64,000 nt of DNA from Vibrio spartinae (GTDB lineage: Bacteria; Pseudomonadota; Gammaproteobacteria; Enterobacterales; Vibrionaceae): NCBI RefSeq assembly GCF_024347135.1, contig NZ_AP024908.1:1054001-1118000 (forward strand). Reading direction: 5' to 3'. Positions within the stretch are counted from its first letter, which is position 1. Every line of letters begins with the position of its first letter. Below the pieces are notes generated by a model. That model had not been told where the DNA came from. It saw only the letters and a list, made by a program, of their open reading frames with translations, and made no database searches. The position numbers and the translations under genes were made by a program. Positions 47,524-56,944 of the stretch are shown piece after piece.

Positions 47524-48291
47524 CTACTTCACCACACACATCGGCGTGCCGGCGATCGGATCGCGATGGATTTCAGCGTCCAGTTCAAACACATCCGCCA
47601 AGAGTTGTATGGTCAATATTTCCGCCGGTGCCCCCTGAGCAACAACCCGTCCGCCATTCATCACAATCAGATGATCACAATAACGACAAGCCTGATTGAT
47701 ATCATGCAAGACCGTCACTAATGTTTTCCCTTCATGATTCAAGCGGCGCATCAGTTTCATCAGCTCAACCTGATGGTTCAAATCAAGATAGGTGGTCGGC
47801 TCATCGAGAAAGACATAGTCCGTGTCCTGCGCCAGCGTCATCGCGAGCCAGACCCGTTGACACTGACCGCCGGACAGCTCCGCGATTTTCCGTTCGGCAA
47901 ATGCCGTCACCCCCGTCAATTGCATGGCCTGTTCGACTTGATGCTGATCGGTCTGGGTTAACTGTCCCCAAAAACCGGTATAAGGGCTGCGGCCATAACC
48001 GACCACATCCCGCACTAAAATCCCCTCGGGTACTTCCTGAGACTGAGGCAATAGCGATAGTACCCGAGCCATCGCTTGTGATGAGTAATCCCGGATATCT
48101 TTGCCCTGCCACTGAACCGAGCCTGACTGCGGGGCGAGAATACGCACCAAGGCTTTCAGCAGGGTGGATTTCCCGCAACCATTAGGCCCGAGCAAGGCGG
48201 TGATCTTCCCTGATAAAATCTGTAGATTCACCTGCTGAACAATCGGTGTCTCACCGTATCCGACATCAAGATTCTCTGTCTTCAGTCCCAT
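47524..48291 (-). CDS. fecE: iron ABC transporter ATP-binding protein FecE-like
   Basis: A 255-residue ABC ATPase. Walker A LLGPNGCGKSTL, signature LSGGQCQRVW, Walker B TDYVFLDEPTTYLDLNHQ and the switch His in VLHDINQ are all present. The end AEIHRDPIAGTPMC is close to FecE. It powers import of ferric citrate or another ferric siderophore with FecC-FecD. Confidence 0.92.
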   Translation of the reverse strand: MGLKTENLDVGYGETPIVQQVNLQILSGKITALLGPNGCGKSTLLKALVRILAPQSGSVQWQGKDIRDYSSQAMARVLSLLPQSQEVPEGILVRDVVGYGRSPYTGFWGQLTQTDQHQVEQAMQLTGVTAFAERKIAELSGGQCQRVWLAMTLAQDTDYVFLDEPTTYLDLNHQVELMKLMRRLNHEGKTLVTVLHDINQACRYCDHLIVMNGGRVVAQGAPAEILTIQLLADVFELDAEIHRDPIAGTPMCVVK

Positions 48292-48293
48292 GT

Positions 48294-49256
48294 TTATCTC
48301 ATTTTGACTAATAAATACAAAAAGTAAGGCGCACCGATTGCAGCGGTGAGGATCCCGGCCGGCAGTTCAATCGGCGGATCAATCACCCGGGAAACGAAAT
48401 CCGCAATCAGTAAGATCAAGGCACCGACCAACATGCCTGTCGGCAACAAGATTTGATGCTTACCGCCGACCAGTTGACGCGCCAAATGCGGGGCGATCAA
48501 CCCCAAAAAGCTAATCGGCCCGCAAATCGCAACCGCAGCCGAAGTCCACCCCACCGCGATTGCCAGCGCAATCAATCGGGTCAGCTTAACGGTCACCCCG
48601 AGGCTAGTCGCCCGCTGCTCGCCTAATACCAAAATATTGAGTGGATGACTTAACCCCAGAACAACCGGCAGAAGTACACACCACGGCAACAATAGCTGAA
48701 TCTGTTCCCAACTGCGTCCCCATAGACTCCCGGTCAGCCAGAGTAAAGCGTTGTTAATATCCAGCGGATGAATCAGCATGATGAAATCAATCGCACTGCC
48801 ATAAAAAGCGGCGAGTGCCACACCGGTAATCGCCAGTTTCACCGGTGCCAGATTGCCTCGCACCAACAACGCCAGAATCAAGGCTGAAACAATCCCCCCG
48901 ACCAGCGCAACCCACGGCAGCCATAAGACCGACACTGCCGGAAACAAGGTCATCATCGCGACGGCTGCTAACCCCGCACCATGACTGATGCCCAGAATAT
49001 CAGGCGATGCGAGCGGATTGCGAATCACACCTTGGATCAGGACACCGGCCGTTGCCAGCATCGCCCCGACCACAATCGCCACAATCGCGCGCGGAAAACG
49101 GTAATCATAAATCGTAAAAGCAAAGGCACCTTGGTTGTGTAATCCGCGCCATAACTGCGTCCAGTTCAGATCAACCGCGCCGTATTTCAGACTCGCTAAA
49201 AAACTGACGATAATCAGTCCACTCAGGAGCAACGGTATCTTCAATGTATGATTCAT
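48294..49256 (-). CDS. fecD: iron ABC transporter permease FecD-like
   Basis: A 320-residue permease with about nine to ten membrane helices. RNPLASPDILGISHGAGL and DINNALLWLTGSLWGRSW match FecD closely. The ATG at 49256 overlaps the fecC stop by 4 nt. It pairs with FecC in the membrane. Confidence 0.9.
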   Translation of the reverse strand: MNHTLKIPLLLSGLIIVSFLASLKYGAVDLNWTQLWRGLHNQGAFAFTIYDYRFPRAIVAIVVGAMLATAGVLIQGVIRNPLASPDILGISHGAGLAAVAMMTLFPAVSVLWLPWVALVGGIVSALILALLVRGNLAPVKLAITGVALAAFYGSAIDFIMLIHPLDINNALLWLTGSLWGRSWEQIQLLLPWCVLLPVVLGLSHPLNILVLGEQRATSLGVTVKLTRLIALAIAVGWTSAAVAICGPISFLGLIAPHLARQLVGGKHQILLPTGMLVGALILLIADFVSRVIDPPIELPAGILTAAIGAPYFLYLLVKMR

Positions 49257-50284
49257 CGTTCCTTCCTGACCAGATAGATAAAACAAGGGGCGCCCATCAG
49301 TGCCAGTACAGCACCTGCGGGGGTTTCTGAGGGGAAAATCACCCAGCGACTCAACATGTCAGCGCTTAACGTCAGCATCGCCCCGACCAAAGCGGTGCCC
49401 GGCACCAACCAACGCAGATCATAGCCAAATAATTTCCGCGCCATATGCGGCACGATCAAGCCGACAAACGCAATCGAACCCACGGCACTGACACACACAC
49501 CGACGATGATAAAAACCAATAGTCCGGTGAATGCGCGAATCCATGTCAAACGAACACCGAGGCTTTGGACCCGCTCATCCCCCAGAGCAAATAAATTCAA
49601 CTTGGGCGCCAAAGCCCATGCCATCAGCAAAGCGAGCAATAACGGCGGCCAGCTCAAAACGACCTGTTGCCAGCTCACACTGGCAAAAGAACCGGCAAGC
49701 CACGTCATCACCCCTGTGGCCTGATCTTCAACCAAGATCACCAGCGCTTTGGTCATCGCCGCGCACAACGCAGAGACGGCAATACCAGCCAAAACCAACT
49801 GTTTACGCTCGGCTCCGGTGCGCCATGCGCCCCCGAGCACCACCACAATGGTCCACGCCAGTGCCCCGCCGACAATCGCGGCAATCGGCTGGCTGAGATA
49901 GGCTTGTTGTAAAAACAGGGTTGACGTCAGCGCAACGCCCAAAGCGGCACCGGCATTGACGCCAAATAAACTCGGTGATGCGAGCGGATTACGGGTCAGC
50001 GTCTGCATTAACAGCCCGGCAACGGCCAGCCCGGCACCCACCAAGATCGCTTCAATCACTCTGGGAAGGCGGATCTCAACAATGACCGTTTCGGCAATCC
50101 CCGGGGGTTGAGACGAAAAAAAGGCATCATAAGGTGTACTGAGCGACATCGGAATGGCAGAAAAAGCCCACAACCCCCACCATGCGAGTAACACCACCAA
50201 TCCACTCAGACACAAGAGCAGCGTGATACGTATCATCCGGGTGTGAGCCACATTGGGGAGTATGATTGGAGAGGGGCAACTCAT
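49253..50284 (-). CDS. fecC: iron ABC transporter permease FecC-like
   Basis: A 343-residue permease with about ten membrane helices. LMQTLTRNPLASPSLFGVNAGAALGVALTS and LVEDQATGVMTWLAGS match FecC. Its start overlaps the fecB stop (ATGA). An internal ATG at 50236 would give a shorter N-terminus. Confidence 0.9.
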   Translation of the reverse strand: MSCPSPIILPNVAHTRMIRITLLLCLSGLVVLLAWWGLWAFSAIPMSLSTPYDAFFSSQPPGIAETVIVEIRLPRVIEAILVGAGLAVAGLLMQTLTRNPLASPSLFGVNAGAALGVALTSTLFLQQAYLSQPIAAIVGGALAWTIVVVLGGAWRTGAERKQLVLAGIAVSALCAAMTKALVILVEDQATGVMTWLAGSFASVSWQQVVLSWPPLLLALLMAWALAPKLNLFALGDERVQSLGVRLTWIRAFTGLLVFIIVGVCVSAVGSIAFVGLIVPHMARKLFGYDLRWLVPGTALVGAMLTLSADMLSRWVIFPSETPAGAVLALMGAPCFIYLVRKER

Positions 50285-51189
50285 GACGATGGCGACACCA
50301 GTTGAAGCAAGTCTTTTGCCATATATTCAGCCGCCAGAATTCCCCGACATCTTGACCAGAGATTGCCACTCACGGAAAGCACATGATGCGCCCGTACCGC
50401 CCCTAACATCTGCCACAAAGGCTGCTTTTTCCAGCGATGGACAATGCTGTTCGGGGTATAGTCACCGACAACGAGATAATCAGGATTGATTGCTAACAAC
50501 TGTTCCAGTCCAATCTGGTGACTGGCACGATCATTATATAGTGCCGGTGGCGACTTAAAGCCCAACGCCTGAGCCACCCCACCCGCATATGAATCATTGC
50601 CATGCGCATGAAAAGCATTTTCCCGCGCCACCCCAAACAGCAATGTTTTACCCTGTAAGGTGTGTAATTGCTGACGATATGCCGCCATCCGCTGTTGATG
50701 TAAAGCCAATCGTTGTTGCATTGCCTGCGCTTTGCCGACAACGGTGCCGATGACAGCAGCGGCAGCCAGATTATCAGCATAGGTCTCCCGGCGAGAGCGT
50801 AACATCAGCGTCGGGGCAATTTTCGCCAGATCATCATATACAGCCGCATGACGATCCACATCAGCAATGATCAGATCCGGTTGCAGCGCGGCAATCATCT
50901 CCAAGGACGGTTGAGAACGCGTCCCCACCGACACCCAATCAGAAAATTGCGCCCGGACAGCCGGTAACAACCGCTCAGCGTCTTTATCATCGGCAATCCC
51001 GACAGGGCTCACATGGACAGCCGCCAATGCGTCCGCAAAAGAGAACTCCAAGACAACAATTCGCTTCGGAATATAATCGATTGAAAATGTGCCCCGTTGA
51101 TCCTGAACCGTCACCGCCAGAACCGATGTGGAAAAACCGCACAAGAGCAAGAGTAGTAAAGCAATACGTCGCATAGCGCACTTCAGCAT
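50281..51189 (-). CDS. fecB: periplasmic iron-binding protein FecB-like
   Basis: About 302 residues. The signal peptide (RRIALLLLLLCGFSTSVLA) fits a start at ATG 51189 or 51174. After it, PKRIVVLEFSFADALAAVHVSPVGIADDKDAERLLPAVRA is nearly the FecB sequence in outline. It captures ferric citrate or a siderophore complex in the periplasm. It follows a TonB receptor gene and a Fur-box-like site. Confidence 0.88.
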   Translation of the reverse strand: MLKCAMRRIALLLLLLCGFSTSVLAVTVQDQRGTFSIDYIPKRIVVLEFSFADALAAVHVSPVGIADDKDAERLLPAVRAQFSDWVSVGTRSQPSLEMIAALQPDLIIADVDRHAAVYDDLAKIAPTLMLRSRRETYADNLAAAAVIGTVVGKAQAMQQRLALHQQRMAAYRQQLHTLQGKTLLFGVARENAFHAHGNDSYAGGVAQALGFKSPPALYNDRASHQIGLEQLLAINPDYLVVGDYTPNSIVHRWKKQPLWQMLGAVRAHHVLSVSGNLWSRCRGILAAEYMAKDLLQLVSPSS

Positions 51190-51225
51190 GTTGTAAAACA
51201 TCCAAAAATCAAAGGATTGAGTCAT

Positions 51226-51250
51226 ATTAAATGAGAATTGTTTATATTAC
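51226..51250 (-). promoter_or_regulatory. Fur-box-like site upstream of fecB
   Basis: AATGAGAATTGTTTATA resembles the 7-1-7 Fur site (about ten of fifteen positions by eye). It sits just upstream of the fecB start, consistent with iron repression. Weak on sequence alone. Confidence 0.45.
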
Positions 51251-51363
51251 GAAAAACTCAGATATAACACCAGAGATAAGAAACGGTTTGTCTCAATCCC
51301 ATCCGCTATGACTGAAATAAAAAGCTGAGATAAAAAGCTAGTACCAAAAGTAGATACAAAAAA

Positions 51364-51382
51364 GCCCGGAGAAACACCGGGC
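51364..51382 (-). terminator. terminator after the TonB receptor gene
   Basis: Arms GCCCGG and CCGGGC with a 7-nt loop; on the minus strand the stem is followed by a run of six or more T. It lies just past the receptor stop. Confidence 0.8.
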
Positions 51383-51391
51383 CAATACATA

Positions 51392-53548
51392 TCAGAATGA
51401 ATAATCAGCTTGTAAGTAAACGCGTCGCCGCTCACCGACAAACGAGCCGGTTGCCTCAGTGAAACCACTGACAGCATAGGATTTATCAAACAAGTTCTTC
51501 ACATTCAGCTGGAACTTCCAGTCATGCCACAAGGTCTGCCATGACATATCGTACACGGTGAACGGCTTCACTTTTTGCGCGGCTTGGGTGAGCTGTTCAC
51601 TGACATAATCCGCTCCGAATCCGATGGAGGAATCAATTGCAGGGAAATGATAGCGCGTCCATAAACCCAGTTGGTTATGCGGTGCGTTGGCAAAACGGTT
51701 TCCGGCAGTCCGGTTAGAAAACTTACCATATCCCTGTTTAACCAACGTATCGTTATACGCGTAAGACAGGTTCGCAACCCAGTTTTCCGTTAAGTCAGCC
51801 AATATATCAACTTCGATACCCTGACTACGAACTTTGCCATAAGCCACCTGCTTATCACTGTCATTCGGATCGGTTTGCAGGACGTTTTCCTTGGTAATAT
51901 GGTAGAGCGCCACATTCATATTGACCCGATTATCAAACAGGTACGTTCTCACCCCGGTTTCATACATCAAACTCTCTTCCGGATCGAACGGCCCGCCATT
52001 ATCGGACGCCTGAGAAGCCGCAGATTGAGGCACAAAACCGGTTGCAATCACGGCATAAGGATGGAATTGCGCGTTGATCTTATAGGTAGACCCGACTCGG
52101 TAAGAGAACCCTGTTCCGGTGTACTGTTCTTGCGTCTCTTTTTTCAAATCAACCACTTTATCGCGGTAACCGTCAAGCCGAATCCCCGACAGGACATTCC
52201 ATGCATCGGTGATTTGCCATTGATCCTGAAGGTACGCCCCGTACCGCTCTTCACGTGAGTCGGTATGTTTTGCCAGCGACAGGTTATATGAGGAAACATC
52301 ATCCGGCGTGTAATCCGGATGGGTCAGGCTCCGGTCAGAAACGCCATTTTTACGCTTCGCGCGGTGATAATTAAATTCATTGTCGAGCCGATAATAATCA
52401 GCCCCGAACAGCAGGGTGTGTTGTTCAAGCTGCGCCACCAGATTCGCGGTCACAGAGCCCGCTTTATTGGTTCGCAACTGATCGCGATATTCACGGGTAA
52501 CCGTATCATTGATACCGTCACCGTTGGTATCTTTCAACGAGCGCGACTCATGGTATTTTTGCGTATCTTCATTTTCAAAATAACGCAAAGTGACATCACC
52601 GGAGAGCCAGTCATTGATATTATGATTGACACGTACCTGATAGACTTGCGCCTCCAGATCGTGGTAATCACTGGCGTCATTGGCATTCCATGATGCATCG
52701 GCTAAAAAGTTACCGTCATCATCGGTCGGAATCCCGCGGATTCGTCCCCCGCCGATATGCTGCGTCACATTGATATATTGCAGACCAATCGTAGTATCAG
52801 CTCCGGCATCCCACTCATAACCTAAATCGATAATGCGGTTACGGGTGTCGGTATTTTTACGATAAGGATTTTCATGATCTTGATAAATGCCGAGACGATA
52901 ACGCTGCGACTGATCGGCATTGGCAGAACCGGACAACTCAACCTGAGCACTGGTAAAATCTTGATTGCCGTCGGTCACAGCCACATGACGCTTGGTCGCG
53001 TAGGTTGGTTTCTTAGTCGTATAGTTGATGGTTCCGCCCGGTTCACCACTTCCCATCACTGCCGCCGCAGGGCCTTTCAACACTTCAACCCGCTCAATAT
53101 TAAATAACTGTGGAATCGACAACCCTTCAAACGGGTCACCGCGCACACCGTCATACAGTACGTGGTCCTGACGGAAGCCCCGGAACGTCACATAAGAATA
53201 GTTGTACTGGCTGACCCCGCTCATGGAGCGGTACAAATCGGTAATCTGCCGAGCGGCCTGATCTTCGATCAACTGGCGGGGCAGCACCTGAATCGACTGC
53301 GGTGTATCATCAATCGCGGTCGGGGTTTTGGTTGCCAGAGAGGTTTCTTCCGCACGATAAAGAGACAGTGCCCGCCCGTGAACCGTCATGGTTGCATCGG
53401 CAGAGGTTGCATCGGCAGAAGTTGTCTTGGTGTCGTCACTTGCCACTGCTGCGGCAGAAAAGCTGAGCGCGATCATCAACGCTAAAGGTGTTTTTTTACC
53501 TAAAGGAGAAGATGTCGGCGTTTGATTATTGTGTTTGGCATGAATCAT
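51392..53548 (-). CDS. TonB-dependent ferric siderophore receptor
   Basis: A 718-residue outer-membrane receptor. A signal peptide (PLALMIALSFSAAAVA) is followed by a short TonB-box-like TMTVHGR region. The plug domain comes next (DDTPQSIQVLPRQLIEDQ, FRGFRQDHVLYDGVRGDP, EVLKGPAAAVMGSGEPGGTINY). The 22-strand barrel ends in YLQADYSF. The plug motifs are typical of siderophore receptors such as FhuE/FoxA. It lacks the extra N-terminal signalling domain of FecA, and no fecI/fecR genes are present. It is expected to feed FecBCDE next door. Confidence 0.93.
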   Translation of the reverse strand: MIHAKHNNQTPTSSPLGKKTPLALMIALSFSAAAVASDDTKTTSADATSADATMTVHGRALSLYRAEETSLATKTPTAIDDTPQSIQVLPRQLIEDQAARQITDLYRSMSGVSQYNYSYVTFRGFRQDHVLYDGVRGDPFEGLSIPQLFNIERVEVLKGPAAAVMGSGEPGGTINYTTKKPTYATKRHVAVTDGNQDFTSAQVELSGSANADQSQRYRLGIYQDHENPYRKNTDTRNRIIDLGYEWDAGADTTIGLQYINVTQHIGGGRIRGIPTDDDGNFLADASWNANDASDYHDLEAQVYQVRVNHNINDWLSGDVTLRYFENEDTQKYHESRSLKDTNGDGINDTVTREYRDQLRTNKAGSVTANLVAQLEQHTLLFGADYYRLDNEFNYHRAKRKNGVSDRSLTHPDYTPDDVSSYNLSLAKHTDSREERYGAYLQDQWQITDAWNVLSGIRLDGYRDKVVDLKKETQEQYTGTGFSYRVGSTYKINAQFHPYAVIATGFVPQSAASQASDNGGPFDPEESLMYETGVRTYLFDNRVNMNVALYHITKENVLQTDPNDSDKQVAYGKVRSQGIEVDILADLTENWVANLSYAYNDTLVKQGYGKFSNRTAGNRFANAPHNQLGLWTRYHFPAIDSSIGFGADYVSEQLTQAAQKVKPFTVYDMSWQTLWHDWKFQLNVKNLFDKSYAVSGFTEATGSFVGERRRVYLQADYSF

Positions 53549-53764
53549 GAGATGGTCTGATCCGTTTATTCAATTGAGATGTCCATTAAAAGAGATGAAA
53601 ATCTAAATGAGTTTAATTCCTATTTCAAGTAATTGTTAAATTTATCGCTAAAATGGCGTTAAATTGCCGGGAAATTAATGCATTTGGTTGTGTATTGTGG
53701 TGATAATGCTTGGCATTGGTTTCATAATCCAAACCTTAGGGATTGAGATATGATGCACAATTGC

Positions 53765-54083
53765 GAATGCGCCTTTAACATCCAAGTATGACGCACAATA
53801 TATTTTCCCGATTTCAGAAGCATTAGCGCTCTGTGCGCCAGTTCATCTTTCAAGAATGAAAGACGAACCAGAAAATTCTTTTGGTCTGGCTGAGTCGCAC
53901 GCTGTCCAGAACCAGCTTTTACGGGCGTCCTGCCCGGAAAAGCTTAATCATTCTTCCATGAATGATTTTCTTGGCTGAGGGGCTGATTTGAATTGGGTGA
54001 AACATTTATACAGACAACTTGCTTATGTGGGATCCCTATTTTCAACCTGCTGAATAACTGCCATTGCCACGGTGTGACCCACT
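53765..54083 (+). repeat. direct repeat, copy 1 of 3 (about 319 bp)
   Basis: Begins GAATGCGCCTTTAACATCC. Contains small hairpins AATCATTC/GAATGATT, CGGGC/GCCCG and TCTTTC/GAAAGA. By eye about 95% identical to copy 2. Any reading frame is broken differently in each copy, so it does not look like a coding sequence. Confidence 0.9.
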
Positions 54084-54423
54084 GAATGCGCCTTTGACGC
54101 CCAAGTATGACGCACAATATATTTTTTCGGTTTCAGAAGCATTAGTGCTCTGTGCGCCAGTTCATCTTTCAAGAATGAAAGACGAACCAGAAAATTCTTT
54201 TGGTCTGGCTGAATCGCACGCTGTCTAGAACCAGCTTTTACGGGCGTCCTACCCGGAAAAGCTTAATCATTCTTCCATGAATGATTTTCTTAGTTGAGGG
54301 GCTGATTTGAATTGGGTGGAACATTTATACAGACAAGTTGCTTATGTGGACTCCCTATTTTCAACCTGCTGAATAACTGCCATTGCCACGGTGTGACCCA
54401 CTCCCCCCGTAATCTTACCCACT
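54084..54423 (+). repeat. direct repeat, copy 2 of 3 (about 340 bp)
   Basis: Same unit as copy 1, with an extra 21 bp near its end (CCCCCCGTAATCTTACC region). The hairpins are kept. It follows copy 1 without a gap. Confidence 0.9.
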
Positions 54424-54632
54424 GAATGCGCCTTTGACGCCCAAGTATGACGCACAATATATTTTTTTCGATTTCAGAAGCATTAGTGCTCTGTGCGCCA
54501 GTTCATCTTTCAACAATGAAAGACGAACCAGAAAATTCTTTTTGTCTGGCTGAGTCGCACTCTGTCCAGAACCTGCTTTTACGGGCGTCCTGCCCGGAAA
54601 AGCTTAATCATTCTTCCATGAATGATTTTCTT
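54424..54632 (+). repeat. direct repeat, copy 3 of 3, 3' truncated
   Basis: About 209 bp of the same unit; similarity ends just after the AATCATTC hairpin region. A single extra T in this copy opens an 82-codon frame (54447-54695) that copies 1 and 2 do not have. Confidence 0.85.
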
Positions 54633-54716
54633 TGTTTAGGGAACCATTGGGATTGGATTAAAATGCTAAGTGTTGGGAAGATAGTGAAACATTAACGGTT
54701 GACGTCATACTCGTTG

Positions 54717-55193
54717 TTATAACCGTCTTTCCATGCGTAAAAGACCCCAAACCTCACCGTCGAAAGAACGAGTGCCATTTTCATGTGATATCACAATAAA
54801 ACCAAGAGATTCATAGCAATTTTTAGCAACTACGTTTCGTTCAAATACAGCCAGTGATAGTAGGCTAACGTTGTATTTTTCTTTTGCTAGATCGACTAAC
54901 TGACCAAGCATATGCTTTGAAATACCCTTTCCACGAAAGCTGTCTGAAACAAATACGCGGCAAATCCTAAAGTGCGACTCTGAAACTTTGAATAGCTCAA
55001 CATAGCCGGCACTCTGGCCTGAGACAACGAAGATAAAGGGGAACACTTGCGGTTGAGAACAGTGTTTAGAAATTTGCACTGAATCCAATGGGAACACAAA
55101 GTTTGGACCACCCCATTGATAATTCAATCTATCCGAGTCGATCCAACCGATAAGCAGGTCATGATCTTCCTTTTCGAATGCTCTAAGTTCCAT
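54717..55193 (-). CDS. GNAT-family N-acetyltransferase (integron cassette-type gene)
   Basis: A 158-residue GNAT protein. The acetyl-CoA loop region RVFVSDSFRGKGISKHMLGQLVDLAK (motif A, R-G-K-G-I) and the later NCYESLGF segment are clear. AGAGGA lies 3-4 nt before ATG. It is preceded on the minus strand by an attC site, and its stop lies in a TTATAACAAC sequence that looks like the start of another attC, so it has the form of an integron gene cassette. Substrate unknown. Confidence 0.85.
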   Translation of the reverse strand: MELRAFEKEDHDLLIGWIDSDRLNYQWGGPNFVFPLDSVQISKHCSQPQVFPFIFVVSGQSAGYVELFKVSESHFRICRVFVSDSFRGKGISKHMLGQLVDLAKEKYNVSLLSLAVFERNVVAKNCYESLGFIVISHENGTRSFDGEVWGLLRMERRL

Positions 55194-55204
55194 TTTTCCT
55201 CTAA

Positions 55205-55275
55205 GGTTATAACGCCCAGTTTAGCGGGCAATTGAAGCGCAGCGTAAATTGATCCGCTGCAACTGTTTGTTATGC
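55205..55275 (-). other. integron attC recombination site
   Basis: Read on the minus strand, the site begins GCATAACAAAC and ends GGGCGTTATAACC. The arms AACAAACAGTTGCAGCGG and CCGCTAAACTGGGCGTT pair imperfectly, as attC arms do, with an extra-helical base. A small inner stem CAATT/AATTG follows. The stop codon of the upstream gene lies inside the first core, which is normal for cassettes. About 70 bp long. No integrase gene is in the window. Confidence 0.78.
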
Positions 55276-55641
55276 ACTAAACTCTTGTGCATATACCACA
55301 ACCCTGTCGGCCGAAGCTTCTACGAGAGCCCCAGAATATAAATCATGAAGTTCATCTTGAGTCATATAATCTGAACCAATTTTCCCTTTATTGAATAAGA
55401 ATTCGAAAGCCTCATTAGATAAAGCCACTTCTCTCATATTTTTATATTCAAGGAGTTTTCCACCGCGAGGCCCTTCGCTGGAACATTCGTCAATTTTGCA
55501 AACTGGAATATGCTCACCCTTTGATATAAATTTTTGGTCTGCTCGTTGAAGTTTGTCTGTAGGCCTTAGAAATGCGGAACAACACGGGAATCTGTAGTCA
55601 TTAGAAGATTTTTTTGAGTCGCAAACCTTCTTGTCACACAA
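55270..55641 (-). CDS. cassette protein of unknown function, 5' end cut by an IS element
   Basis: Up to 123 codons remain. The only upstream start is a TTG (55641) two bases from the IS boundary, and the next ATG is near residue 69, so the true start was probably removed by the insertion. The N-terminal part is cysteine-rich (CDKKVCDS, FPCCSAF, VCKIDECSS). The rest is soluble and acidic at the end. I do not recognise the family. Its stop lies in the attC site. Confidence 0.6.
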   Translation of the reverse strand: MCDKKVCDSKKSSNDYRFPCCSAFLRPTDKLQRADQKFISKGEHIPVCKIDECSSEGPRGGKLLEYKNMREVALSNEAFEFLFNKGKIGSDYMTQDELHDLYSGALVEASADRVVVYAQEFSA

Positions 55642-55642
55642 G

Positions 55643-56944
55643 GGTAGTGTTCAAATTTCTGTGTCATTTCTTTAAACTGAACCAAAAAGGAAATGACACC
55701 TTATGTCTGACGATAAATTCGAAATTGATATTCAAGCTTTTGCCAAAGCATTGCAATCCGGTCAGGGCCTCAACGGCAAAGACGGTTTGCTCACCCCGTT
55801 GATTAAGCAAATCACTGAAGCCGCGCTCGGGGCTGAAATCGAACAGCACCTTGAAGCTGAGCCCGACAATCGCAAAAATGGAAAATCCCGCAAAACCGTT
55901 AAAACCTCATCCGGGGAATTTGAACTTGAAACGCCCCGTGACCGAAATGGCTCTTTTGACCCGCAAACTGTCAAGAAGCACCAGACCCGACTGACCGATG
56001 AGATGGAACGTAATGTCCTCTCCCTGTTTGCCCTTGGCAACAGCTATCAACATATCCGGGAATATCTGCTGGATATGTATGGTATCAGCGTTTCCAATGG
56101 CACGATTAACGCCATCACCGACCGTCTTATCCCTGAGCTCAGAGCATGGCAGGAGCGGGATTTAGACCCCGTCTATCCGGTCGTCTGGCTTGATGCCGTT
56201 CACTACAAAATCAAGGAAAACGGTCGCTTTGTTTCCAAAGCCATTTACACCATCCTTGCACTCAATATCGAAGGAAAAAAAGAGCTGCTGGGGATTTATC
56301 TCTCTGATGCCGAAGGCGCGCATTACTGGCTCAGTGTCCTGACCGACTTACAAAATCGCGGTGTCAAAGATATTTGTATTGCTTGTGTCGATGGCCTCAA
56401 AGGGTTCCCTCAGGCGATTGAAACCATTTACCCGCAGACTGAAGTCCAACTCTGTGTTATCCATCAAATCCGTAACTCGATGAAGTATGTCGCCAGCAAA
56501 AATCAGAAAGCGTTTATGGCGGATTTAAAATGTGTTTATAAAGCGGCAACCCTTAAAGCTGCCGAACATGAGCTGGATGAGCTGGAAGCCAAATGGGGAC
56601 CACAATACCCGCTGGTGATTCAGTCATGGCGCAATAAATGGGAGAACTTATCGGTGTATTTCAAATATCCCGAACAGGTCCGCAGAGCCATTTACACCAC
56701 CAATGCGGTTGAGGCGGTACATCGTCAGTTCCGCAAACTGACCAAAACCAAGGGCGGTTTTGCTAATGAAACCAGCTTGCTCAAGCTGTTGTATGCAGGT
56801 ATGTTGAAAGCCAGTGAAAAGTGGACGCATCCGGTGCAGAACTGGAACCTGACACTGTCTCAGCTCAGCATCCACTTTGAAGGCAGACTCACTCCATATC
56901 TGGATTTATAAAAATGGGCGTGACACAGAATAATGAACAGTCTC
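55643..56944 (+). mobile_element. IS256-family insertion sequence, copy A
   Basis: 1302 bp. Left end GGTAGTGTTCAAATTTCTG and right end (read inward) GAGACTGTTCATTATTCTG form imperfect terminal inverted repeats, sharing TGTTCA and TTCTGTGTCA. It holds one transposase gene. Flanking 8-bp sequences do not match, so no target duplication remains. Confidence 0.9.
55703..56911 (+). CDS. IS256-family (Mutator-type) transposase, copy A
   Basis: A 402-residue transposase. The DDE residues are Asp164 (VWLDAVHYK), Asp230 (IACVDGLKGF) and Glu337 (TTNAVEAVHRQ). The CVIHQIRNS segment (His254) is characteristic of the family. The protein is identical to that of copy B. It appears intact and potentially active. 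Confidence 0.95.
   Translation: MSDDKFEIDIQAFAKALQSGQGLNGKDGLLTPLIKQITEAALGAEIEQHLEAEPDNRKNGKSRKTVKTSSGEFELETPRDRNGSFDPQTVKKHQTRLTDEMERNVLSLFALGNSYQHIREYLLDMYGISVSNGTINAITDRLIPELRAWQERDLDPVYPVVWLDAVHYKIKENGRFVSKAIYTILALNIEGKKELLGIYLSDAEGAHYWLSVLTDLQNRGVKDICIACVDGLKGFPQAIETIYPQTEVQLCVIHQIRNSMKYVASKNQKAFMADLKCVYKAATLKAAEHELDELEAKWGPQYPLVIQSWRNKWENLSVYFKYPEQVRRAIYTTNAVEAVHRQFRKLTKTKGGFANETSLLKLLYAGMLKASEKWTHPVQNWNLTLSQLSIHFEGRLTPYLDL

Noticed and set aside
54447..54695. 82-codon plus-strand frame in repeat copy 3
   Set aside because: Opened by one extra T; the other two copies are stopped in the same frame, so it is not conserved coding sequence.
54640..54719. Possible attC after the GNAT gene
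   Set aside because: It begins with a good TTATAACAAC core but the matching arm is very weak and the interval only about 33 bp. It may be a deleted site, but I do not call it one.
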